Origin: Candidatus Omnitrophota bacterium
GTDB taxonomy: Bacteria; Omnitrophota; Omnitrophia; Omnitrophales; Aquincolibacteriaceae
Direction: 5' to 3'
Assembly: GCA_903820505.1 (NCBI GenBank)
Contig: CAIJHQ010000055.1
Coordinates: 1-45,693 of the forward strand
Length of the DNA: 45,693 nt
Below the pieces are notes generated by a model, which searched no databases, was not told the origin of the DNA, and saw only the letters and a program-made list of their open reading frames with translations. The position numbers were made by a program, and so were the translations under genes. This document shows positions 8,401-20,400 of this stretch, in pieces (position 1 is the first letter of the stretch; each line of letters begins with the position of its first letter).

Positions 8401-11400
8401 CAGATTCGCCGCCCGCCCCCTTCGTTGTCTCCCGGTACGTCACCTCAGAATCCGTGACCTTCTCGAGAACCACAAAATGGTCCTCGCCGATATGGGCGAT
8501 CGCCCTCAACCCGCAATTTGCGGACGACGCGCTGCAGCCCGCCTGATAGATCGAACGAAGATCGTCATACGTGAATTTTACGGAAGCAAAGTCCTTGCCG
8601 TGGATCGCCGCCGCCCGGTCCAGAGCGAACATCGAGATCAACAGATCGCCTTCCGTGAATTTATGGATCACGCCGGTCAGAATATCGATGAGAAGGGTCT
8701 CTTTCGCGAGAGTCTCCATCGGAGCGCTGACGCCCTTCGACGCAAGCATCTCCTTGAGGGACAGGAATGCCGATTGCCCGAAATGGAGGTCACGGCTCCG
8801 AAGATATTCGAGGATCTTGTCCGCGTCCGCCGCCTGAAGGTCCACGGCTTCGGAACTTGCAAGACTCAGGGTCTGAAGCAGCGAGACCTTCGTCTCCGCC
8901 GTCGCCGCGCAATAACCCGTCAGAAAGCTCTGGACTCCCTGAATGATCGCCGTTTTCTGGGCTTCCCGGGCCGTTCTTTCCGCGGAGTTTTGAAGTTCCG
9001 ACCGGAGCGCCGCGGTATCCACGGCGCCCGTTAGCTGAGAACGCGCCACCCACGCGTCAAATTCCTGTTTCGAGGCGTCGCGGCCTAGAATCCTCCGGAA
9101 AAAGTCCGTGATGACCGGTTCCATTTCCTGGCGCAGGATATCGAGAAGGAACGATCCCTTTTGCCCCTGAAGTCCTGTCATTTTCTCCGCGGTGGCCTGC
9201 TCGATCTCGGCCTTTTTCGCCGCCATGGCCCCCGGGATCGCCGCGAGCTGTTCCTGTCCGGTTCGGATCAATCCGGCGCGCTGGGCCGCCAGCTGATTGA
9301 TAGCCGTTTGGACTCCCGGGACTTCGTACGTGCGCTCTTCGCATTCTTTCCAGAACAGAACGCGGCGGCATTGTTTGACCGTTTGATAGCGCTGGGAATT
9401 CAGGCTTGAGATCTGGCTATTGATCTGCGCCACGCCCGCGTCCACGTTCTCCTTGATCTGAAGTCTCGCTACTTCATCCTGCCAGGCAAGCCGGTACAAG
9501 GCGTCGAATTTCACTTGTTCGATCTGCGCCTCAAGCCGCTCGGCCTCGGCCGTGAAATCCTGACGGGCTTTCACCAGCGTGATCTTTTTGAGCGTCCCGT
9601 CATCCGAACTGTGGCAGCCCGCCGCCGGGCAGTCGTATTCCTGCGTGCTTAAAAGATTCCCGGACGCGTCGAAGGTTTCGCGCGCTTTTCCGAATTCGTA
9701 ATAGGAATTGACCCCGTCCAGACGTTTGGAATAAACGATCTCGTCGGAAGTGTTATAAACCGTAACGCGCTGAAGGTCCGCCGAGGCCTTGAGCGGCGCG
9801 GACGCTTTCAGGAATTCGGAATATCTTTGTCCGACGACCGGAGCCATTCCCAAAAGCACCGGAGCATTCCCGAAAACCGGCGCCTCCGTAGATCCGATAG
9901 CCTGGGTCGAAACCGTTTCTGAAACGGTCGAGAAAGAATCCGCGGCAACCTTTTCAGAACCTTGTCCCAAACTCAACCTTTCATTCCCGAAAAAGCTCCA
10001 TTTTTTGTTCTGGAACGCCGCCAGACGGACCCCTCCCGCGCCGAGCCCTTCAAAGAGCGCGAGTAGATCACTTTCGGCGTTCGAGAACGCGGGATCCGAG
10101 ACCACCGCGGCCACAGAGTCACCAGACTTGATCTCCGAAAGGAAATGTTTGAGGCCGGTCCTGTCCGACGCCAGGGCGAAGGTTCCGGTATAAACGTCCC
10201 ACTGGTTCGTCGCTTCCCGATAGACCCCGACGAGAAAACCGTTGCCGAGGTGCTTTGCGGTCTCTGTTCCGGAATCCATGAGCTTCTGGTCCGTCCCCGC
10301 CAACAGCGAGACCTCCCTGGGGAACGGCACGCCGTTAAAAGCAAGCTGGCGGCGTTCAGTGCGCGTGCAGGAGGTAGCGTTGCCCAGCGCGTTATGAACG
10401 TAGGAAAAGGAATGGGTTGTCCCGTTCTCGGATTCCGCTTTGGTCAACTCTCCCAGAGTATTGTAGGTTAACGTCATGTCCCCTACTTTAAAGCGGAACC
10501 CGAGATAGGCGCCGTCCCCTTGCTGGAGGATCTCATAATTCGAAGCCGCCGGAACCGTATAACTGAAAAGCTGCCCGGACGCGAACCGACCGCGCACGGG
10601 AATATAATTTTCGATCTCGAGGATCAGCCCGTCCGCGAACTGGATCTGCCCCGACTTGATCTTCTGGTCCTGATCGAATTCAAGGTTGACGCCCTGAGCG
10701 CCAGAAACAAGGCGGATCTCGGAACTATTCGTCCCGTCCCAAAGGATCCATGAACCGTCCGGCGCCTGATATCCCCTGAGACTTACGGACCGGAGCCCGG
10801 TAGCATCATAGAGCGCGCTCTTGTAATCAGCCGGATCGATCGTCTGTCCTTCGAGGCGCTGTTGGGAATATTCCGCGTACTCGTAAAGATAACCGTCCCG
10901 GGTCATGTGTTTTATGAGGTTGCCGTCCGCGTCATAGAACCAGGTCGTTCCGCGTTCGTCCGTGACGCGCGTCTCTTCACCTTCATAGGCGTACCGGGTG
11001 CTGTTGATCACGCGGTTGTTGTAGGTCAGTTCCGCGCCGATCAGCTCGCCGTCCTGGTAAAGATAATGGGTCTTCATCTGTTCGGGATCGGTCGCGGAAA
11101 GCAGCTTTCCGTCCTTGAACCGGCGCTCTTCTCCGCTCAGTGTGTCCTTGAAAACCGTGATCTCCCCGCCGTCCGTGTCAAATTCGTAGGAGAGATCGTA
11201 CTGCCTGCCGTCCGGCTGGGTAATCCGCCGCAAGGCGCCGTAACTGTAGTTCACCGAACTTGTCCCGGAGGCACCGTCCCCGGGAAGCCGGAGAACGCTC
11301 TGCGCGGAATTCTGCGGGGACGGGGCATATTCATTCACGACGCCGTTCGGGAGGACCACGCGGTTCACGTTCCCGTCCTTCATTTCGACCTCGGTCCCGT

Positions 11401-14400
11401 CAACACGGGTAAAGCCCACGACCTGATTTGTAGCGCTCGCCGTGTCCTTGTAAAAGAGCCGGGACGGCGCATCGAGATAAGATACCAGCTGGCCATAGCG
11501 CAGCGGTTGCTTGACCGCTATCTCCGCGCCCACCTCCGTGAGATCTCCCGATTCGATCTTCATGCTCCGCAATTCCGAAGCGTTCATCCCGACGCGGTCT
11601 TCCCAAAGCGGATGATCCAATGTCTTCAGGTTCATGTAAGAAAGATCTTTCACGTAAACCGCGCCGGTCTTCCCCACGCCGCCCTGTTCGCGAACCACTT
11701 CGAGCGTAATCTCGCCTTCGTTCCCCATTTTGCCCGCGAGCGGGAACCAGAAGGTCTGGTAATCCCTGTTGGTATTGTCCATCCGAAAAGCGTAGAGGGT
11801 CTGGTACGTCGGGGATTTCAGTTTCAGGATGAAATCCTGGTTCCAGTCCATGGTGGGTTCCTGTTTGATGGTCAAACTCAAAAAACCGTAGTCCGAAATA
11901 CGGACCGGAGCGTACACGTGGTTCACGCTCATCCCGAGGATCGGACCCGAGGTGTTCAGGTATTTGAACACGTAGCGCGCCTGAGAACCGGCTCCGTCAT
12001 TGAACGCCATGCCCCAGGTCAGCTCCCCTTGAGGCAGATAACCGACGCTGAATCCGCCCACCCCGGCCACATTCAGAACATTGGAAAAAAACGAGATCAA
12101 TTTCGCTCTTTCGACCGTGCGATCCGGTCTCTGGATGAATTCAAAAAGCGAGAGCGTTCTGGACTGGCCGTTCTCTAAAAAGGTGGCGCTCACGCCCACG
12201 ACCTGTCCCGCGGCGTTCAGCTGATAGGTAAGCGCGGTCTTGCCGTTCTGGAGCGTTTCGATGCCGGTGATCCGGTTCCCTTTGTAGTAGAATTTTACCC
12301 CGCCGCCGACGTCCGTCATTTGTTCGTCGGTCTCGTTGATATCAAAGCTCGTGCCGTCCTTCATGGCGACGTGGGCCCTCAAAAGAGCTCCGTCATCCGC
12401 GAAAGTCATGTTCGTCAGGACCGCCGTGGAAGTCTCGATGGAAGTCATTTGGCCTCCTTCGAAACGCGCGGTTCCGCTGTTTCCGGTCATGGTCAAAAGC
12501 TTCCCGTCCGCCCCGAACGTCCGTTTGCGCTCGTTGTCCTGGATATTGAACGAATAGACCTGCCCTTTCAGGTCCTGGTCGTAATAAAAGCGGGCCGTCT
12601 CAAGCTTGCCGCGAGAGAGATCGACGACGATATTCGCGATCCCCTTTTCATAAAGGACGGTCCTTCCGTTCCGGAACACCCATTTCTCAAGTTGTCCGTT
12701 CCGGAAATACTGGATCCCGCCGTCGGCGCGCTTCAGGACGCCGCTCACAAGTTTGCCGGAGGAATCGATCGTGAAATTCTCGAGGACCTCATCCGCGGTC
12801 TTCATCCCGCCGCCCGTCGTTTGGGTCACGATCTTGGTCTGGATCAATGTTTTGATCTCGGCGGCGCTTTTTCCGAGCATGGCGGCCCAGTCAAGGCCCT
12901 TCGAGGTCCTGATCTTGAAACCGGAGAGCGGCCCCACGAAGAGCTCCCCGTCAACGGCACCGCCCGTGACCGATTGGATCACCGCGGCGACCTCCGTTAA
13001 TTTTCCGTCAACCGGTTTCGCCACGGGGATGTTGATGTATTGCCAGTCCGGACCGAGAGTTTCCGTGATGAAGATGTTCCCCGTTCCCTTGAACTCGAAT
13101 TTAAGCCGGACCGGGCCCGAAACATTCCCGCCGACACGCACAGGGACCGAAAGAAAATCATATTGGGAAAGGTCCAGACCACCGTCTTTTTGAAAAAGGT
13201 TCCAGAGACCCACTGCGGAATTCGATCCTTTAAGAGCGAATTGAACGCGGCGGACTTCGCCGAGTTCCGGGTCCCGGCTCAAAACACTGTTCGCGAAGCC
13301 CTGCTGCGGCGTGTAGAAAACACCTTGGGCGCTCGCCTGATTGAGAAGGTCCAGCTGAAAACCGCCGAGCATCGCGCGGCCGGCGGCGGCACGGCCCGGA
13401 AGCAGCAGGTATTCCTGAAGACCCATGCGGCGTGTCCCGCTCCCTTCCCCAAATTCGATCTCCGTATGATGAAAATTTCCGGTCCCGCTGTAGTAATTGA
13501 AAACATGTCCCTCGCCGAACTCATCGTCAAAGATCGTCGGGACAAAACCAGGCTGTTTTGTAAGCGGCGCGGCCGAGCCGTCGGGAGCCGCATTCGTTCC
13601 GATGTAGAGGCCCGGAAGGACGGACGCCCCGAGTTCGGGAGGAGCGGCGTTCACGGAAGTGACAGGGCTCAGATCCATCCGTAGCGAGCTATAAAGTGCG
13701 TCGAAACCGCTTTCGATCCCCTGGTTCTTCATGTACTGACGGAAATAACCCTGGCTGGTTTTGAGGAGGGACAGAATGAACGACGCCTGGTCCACGCCGA
13801 AATATTGCGTGGAGAATACGGGCTCTGTCACCAGCGTCTGTTTGCCGGTGACGGGGTCCGTTTTTGTCACGGTCTGCATTTTGACGGCGTCGACGAATCC
13901 CGCGGAGGTCTTGATCTGCGGGAATTTATTCTGAAGGTTCGCGAGGAATTGGAGCGTGTAGTGGGGCGCGATGCCGAACGCCGAAGCCGTTCCGTAGATC
14001 GAACCGATATCGTCAAAACGGAGATCGTCCGCCTCAGCCGCGGCCGGAAGTCCGATCTTCCCTTCATAACCTTGTCCCGGATCGTCCCCCGCGGAAAGCA
14101 GTCCCGGGATCCCTCGGGCATTGACAGATTCGGCCTGCGCGTAAAGGAAATTCCGGAGCGCGGCATCGAACTCGGGATACCGGGTCTCATCCACATGGAT
14201 CAGGGGCCAGAACATCTGGAACGCGCCGCCGTCATACGGTGCCGCGATCTCGATCGTTTGACCCGCTTGTGTCTCGTATTCACGCAACGTCGCGTCCAGG
14301 CCGTAGAAAGCATCCTGATATTGCGGGTAGCGCGCGGCGACCCAGGCCATCCCGGGACGGAACTCGTTGAAAACGCGGTCCAGATAATAATCCTTAACGA

Positions 14401-17400
14401 ACTGGTACGTCCCGCTCGCCGGGTCTTTCGCGACGGCCCCGTGAAAACGCTTCTTGGAAGGATCATAGAAAGCCGCGTACCCCGCTTCCTGCGCCGTAAG
14501 GACCGCGTTCGCGCTGGTCAGGATCTGGTCGCGATAAGCCGAAAGCCCTGCATCCAGGCTGAGCCCCTGCATCGCGCCGATCACACTTGCAAGACTGACC
14601 GAGAGATTGATCGCGTCACCGAACCCGTACTGGTCGAAGCAATTTTGATAGCTGTAAACCGTCTGCGTCTGTCCCGTCGGTTTCCCGAAGCCGTCGAGCA
14701 CGGCGACCTGGGTCGCGACGATCTTGAAAAAGGCCACCATCCCGTTCCATCCTGCCTGCCGTTGCACTTCCTGATAGGTCTTCAGCAAAGTGCTGAGCTT
14801 CTCAAAGGCTTGCGCACGCGTCATTTTGGCGGTCACAAGGTCTCCCCGCGCGATCGCGACAAGGATCTCGGCCCAAAACCCGACCAGGGTCGACTGGCTG
14901 TAGTCGGACTGTTGCGCCGCGCCGCCCTTGTAATTATCTACCGGCAATCCCGTTCCCGCGTGAAGCCCGATCCCGTTCACAAAATAATCAAGCTGGTCCC
15001 GGACCAGTTTGTCGCGGAAAGCCGTTTCCGCTGCCGTCAACGGTTCCGGCGGAACTCCCGCGCGGGGTTGGATCGGAGTCACCTGATCCGAAAATTCCAC
15101 GAACTGACCCGAGGCGGTGATCTGTTTCGCGATCTCGCCGTTCTCGATCAGGTACTGGGTGCCGTCATTGAACAGGATCTCGCCCGAATAAATGAACCCG
15201 CCGGAGTCCACCGTCAGGGACCGGAGTTGGGCGTTCGCGAGTTCCACGTTGGGAACGAAGGACCTTCCTTGCACCAGCTGAGGAACCTCAAAAGGGTCCA
15301 CGGCCACTTGCCTGCTCTGAACGTACCGGACGGGACGGCCCTGATCGAATTCGATGCGGCTTCCGTCCGGAAGATCGATCTTCACAAGCTGCGTGAGCCG
15401 CTGGATAAAACCTTCTTCATCGGGGAACCGGATCACGCTGTAGGTCCGTCCGTCTTCCGTGACGAGTCCGTCGGCTTCCTGACCCCCGGCGTAATCGACA
15501 AAAACCGTTTTGCTTCCCGCCGCGTCCTTCCGTTCGACGATCCTGGAGTCCCGGTAAATCTCCACGGACCCGTCGACATTCGTCCGCTGAAACCCCGTCA
15601 GCGACTGACCGTTCCAGACCAGTCCGCTCAAAACGCTTCCGTCTTCGAGAACGATCCGCTCCAGGCCCGACTCCCGGATCCTGAATTCCGTTCCATCCGC
15701 GAAGAAAAGGCTTTCGATCTTTCCATCCTGCCCGTAAGTCTGCCTCAACCCGTTGCCGGCGAAGCGGATCGACAGAAGGTCGCCGTTCCCTGCGATCTGG
15801 CTTTCGATATTGAACATTTGTCCCGACGCGTTCTTGAAAGAGACCGGGATCCCGTTCGCGAGCTCGAGGACCTCCTGCTTGCCGGATACGGCCTTGAGGA
15901 TCTTTCCCGACGCGTCATACTCGAATTCCGTGGCCAGTTCACTTTCAAGGGTCGTCATCGCCGCGGCGTAGGCTGCAGGGTTCGAGAGGAAAATCGCCAC
16001 CGGTATTTCGTAACCCAACGCCTTAGGCTTGACGCCCGTCAGCCTGGAGCGGTATCCGGTCACGGTGTCTCCACTCTTCAGAGTCTCGTTCTGATAATAA
16101 AAAACATTCCCCGAAGCGTCCGTGTATTTTTTCAGGAACCCATTCTCATACCCGATCACTGTCCCGTTCGATCTCTTGATCCAGACCGGTTTGTTCAGGC
16201 CGTCGTAAAGGCCCGTCACGTCAGGTTCCATGCTCAGCGCAGAGATCACTTTGCCGGCGCCGTCCAAACGGTAGGCGAACCTTGTCTTCACGCCTGCCGC
16301 CGAAATGACAGAAGCGATCGTTCCGTCCCGGTTATAGACCGTCTTTTCGCCCTGAGCGCTGAGCATATAAACCGGCCGGCCATCCTGACAAAGCAACCGG
16401 TCGCCGTTTGCAAACACAAGGAACCCGGCCGTCAGGTTTTGAGCGCTGTCAAATTGGGGATCGAACAAAACATATTCGCCGGGATTCTCAATGGCCCGCA
16501 GGGAATCGCCCGCGTATTTCATCACGAGGCCGTTCCGGGTGGTCAGCGATATAACATTCGCGGTAAGTGTGGGAGCCGGAGGCATAGGGGGAAGTACGGG
16601 TTCTGTGCCGGGATAATTCACCGGATAGTCAACGCATGCCGCACCGCTCCCTCCGGCGGCGCAAACAAAGAGCGCGTTATTCCCCGGCTGCAACTGCCAA
16701 AGTTCCTCACGCTGCGTGCCACCCGCGGTATAGATCAACCGGTAAAACGCCCCGGCGCTTTGTGCAGGAGAGGTCACGACGATATCCGGCAGCGGGGAGA
16801 TCAGGGTAATTGCCGCCCGATAGGCGGCGGACACAATCCCCGCCTTGTCCCGAACGAAATAATTGATCGTCTTGATGCCATCCCCGGCAGAAAGTTCGTA
16901 GTTCAACGGACTGGCGGACGGCACCCAGGTGCATACCCCGTTCTCGCGTACGCATACCGCGGAAACCCCGGAGCCCGAATCCGCAGCGGTGAGGGCCAGC
17001 ACGACCGTCCGGCCGTCGGTCTTTGTCGCGCCGTTATTGATCAGAATGCTCCCTGTGGGCGGGATCGTATCAACGGTGACTTTACGCGTAACTGTCGTTT
17101 TATTTCCCGCAAGATCGGCCTCGGTGATCGTAAGCGTATTTTCGCCTTCCGCCAGTCCCGTAAATGCTTTCGCTTTCGATACGCCGTCGACCGTGTAACT
17201 CACCGCGAGACTCCCTACATTTATCAGGCTCGGCGTCGCCGCATTCAACACGATCGCGGGCGGCACCGTATCTAAAAGGATCGATTTCGAATAAACCGCG
17301 CTCGCGTTCCCGGCCTTATCAAAATATTTCACATAAACCGTCCTGCTGCCGTCTCCCGCGGGAAGCGTCAAAGCCCTCGATGCCGCATAAGTCTCCGGCG

Positions 17401-20400
17401 CGCTCCAATTTATATTGTCAGTCGAAAGGCTCATCATTCCGATCCCGCTTCCGGTGTCCACACCCGACAGGTTGATGGTCACGTTCGGGGAATTGGTGTA
17501 TTGCGCGCCCACATTGATATTGATCGAACCGGTCGGCATCGTCGTGTCCAAAAGCACCGTAACCGATACCGGAGCGGACCATCTCCCGTACTTATCTGAA
17601 AATTTCACATAGACAGTTTTATTGCCGTTCCCGGCCGCGAACGTCCAAGCTTTGGTCGCGGCATAAATTTCCGCCGTCGTCCATGTAATGTTGTCCGTCG
17701 AAAAACTCATCGTGTTCATACCGCTTCCCACATCCGTTCCCGCAAGATTCAGCGTCACGGCGGGCTTATTGATATAGAGCGCCCCGTTGTTCACTTTGAC
17801 CGTCCCGCTCGGTGGGAGAGTTTCCACGATAATGGCCTTTGAATAAATAGCGCTCGCGTTGCCCGCTTTATCGAAGTATTTCACAAAAACGGTCTTTGAG
17901 CCGTCTCCCGCGGAAAGCGTGAAAGCCTTCGACGCCGCGTAGGCCTCGGCTGTCGTCCAAGTCGCATTGTCCGTCGAAAAACTCATCATCCCGACCCCGC
18001 TTCCGATATCCACAGCCGCGAGATTGAGCGTCACGGCGCTTGACGTCGCATAGACGGCCCCGGAATTGATATTGATCGAACCGGTCGGCACCGTCGCGTC
18101 TAAAAGCACCGTAACCGACACAGGCGTTGACCAGCGGCCATACTTGTCCGAGAATTTCACATAAACCGTTTTGTTCCCGTTCCCGGCCGCGAACGTCCAG
18201 GCTCTGATGGCCGCATAAGTCTCGGCCGTCGTCCACGTAACATTGTCCGTCGAAAAACTCATCGTGTTCATACCGCTTCCGGCATCCGTGGCCGCAAGAT
18301 TGAGCGTCACAACGGTCTTATTAATGTATTGCGCTCCGCCATTCACCTTGACCGTCCCGGTCGGAGAAAGGGTTTCCACGATGATGGACTTCGAATAGAC
18401 GGCGCTTACATTCCCCGCCTTGTCGTAATACTTCACATAAACGGTTTTCGTGCCGTCGCCAATCGGAAGTGTGAATGATTTGGAAGCAGCATACGCTTCG
18501 ACCGTTGTCCACTTCACGTTGTCCGTCGAAAAACTCATCGTCCCGACCCCGCTTCCCGTGTCACTCCCCGAAAGACTTAAAGTCACGATGTTCGAGGTTG
18601 TATACACCGCCCCGGCATTAATGTTGATCGAACCGGTCGGCATCGTCGCGTCTAAAAGCACCGTAACCGACACAGGCGTTGACCAGCGGCCATACTTGTC
18701 CGTGAATTTCACATAAACCGTTTTGTTCCCGTTCCCGGCCGCGAACGTCCAGGCCTTGGTCGCGGCGTAAATTTCCGCCGTCGTCCATGTAATGTTGTCC
18801 GTCGAAAAACTCATCGTGTTCATACCGCTTCCGGCATCCGTGGCCGCGAGATTAAGCGTCACGGCGGTCTTATTGATAAATTGCGCTCCGCCGTTCACCT
18901 TGACCGTTCCGCTCGGAGGAAGTGTGTCCAGGATAATGGGCTTCGAAAAAACCGCGCTCGCGTTCCCCGCCTTGTCGTAATACTTCACATAGACCGTTTT
19001 GTTCCCGTCGCCGGCAGGAACCGCGAGAATTTTGGACGTCGCGTAGGCTTCCGCCGCCGTCCACGTAACATTGTCCGTCGAAAAACCCATCGTACTGATG
19101 CCGCTTCCGACATCCGAGGCCGCAAGACTTAATGTCACTGTGCTTGAGGTTGTATAAACCGCCCCGGAATTGATATTAATCGTTCCGGTCGGTAGAGAGG
19201 TATCCCGCAAGACCGCCAGAGTTTTCACCGTGCTGGCCAATCCGATCGAACTCTTAGCCGTAATGTTGATCGCATTATTGCCTTCCGCTCCGAGGCCTAC
19301 GGTCGCGATCCATGTCGTCAGGTTGTTCGGGGCAACGACCGGAACGTTGTTGATCAGAATGGAGGTATTCGCTTCCTTGGTCCCGGACAAAGTGATCGTC
19401 GTTTTATTGGTGGCAGCCGGAACACCCGATGTGACGACCGGTTGCGCCGGGGTGCCCGTATTCAGGCCGTTCGCCCTGACAGAAAGCGTTCCGGTTCGCG
19501 TGGTCGCGGTGGTGTGCGCTTGGGCGACGATAAAATTGATCTGTTTGATCCTGGTTTTATCGATCGTGATCGCGGCCGATGAGACCGGAAGCCGCCAAAA
19601 CCGTTCGGCTGCGCTCGAAAGACCCGTCAGGATCCAGACGTCTTTATTGCCATTGATATCGACGATCTCGAGCCTCACCGCCACGTTCGGTCCCTGCAAG
19701 CCAAAGGTGAGATTAGGAAGCAAACTGATATTCTGGGTTTCAACGGCTGCCGTACTCGCATTATCAAAAGAGATCGTGAAACCGGAGATGTCGGCAATTC
19801 CCGGTACGCTGTAATTCATAAGGTATTGTCTTGTCACGGAATTGTAGGACAGTGCAGTCCCGGCGCTTGAGCCAGGAGTCATATAGGGATAAGGACTTCC
19901 GGGACACGTGGTAACGCTCGCGGCAGTGAGCGCCCCGGAATAGGAAAGAGTGCCCCCCATACGGAAGGTTTGCCTGTCCGCCTCCACGGCTCGGTTATAA
20001 GCGTCTTGTTCGGCAATGAACAAATTCAGATCTCTTCTCGCCTCGACCTGGTCCCGCTGCCCTCTTGAGACCTTGAGCTCTTCATAGAGTTTCCCGATAA
20101 ACACGTCGTACGAAGAGAACCCCCCGTTTTCGAGGATCCCTTTTCCGCCATAGGCATAAACCCCTTCTCCCGTAATGACATACTCTTCGGAAGAGGTCCC
20201 CCCTGCCTCATTGATGTCCTTACCGCTCGGACCTTGCCCGGCATCACCGTCCGGATGAGTATGCGCGATAAAGGACGCCTTCCCGACAAGAGACCGGGAG
20301 GACGCGAGGATGCCGACCTCGTCTTTACTTCCGGAAGTGACCAGAACGATCTCACCATGAAGCACCAAGATGGCCGTCTCAAACGACCGGGAAACCAGCT

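Noticed and set aside
7499-9034. A 511-codon plus-strand frame, and similar ones at 10862-12178, 35909-37405 and 21639-23126
   Set aside because: All are antisense to well-supported genes with clear motifs and ribosome-binding sites; their products are Arg/His/Asp-rich and look like mirror-frame artefacts.
13805-17275. A 1,156-codon open frame on the plus strand
   Set aside because: It lies opposite the giant gene, in step with its codons. High G+C at third positions removes stops on the opposite strand. The translation is Arg/His-rich and has no recognisable domain.
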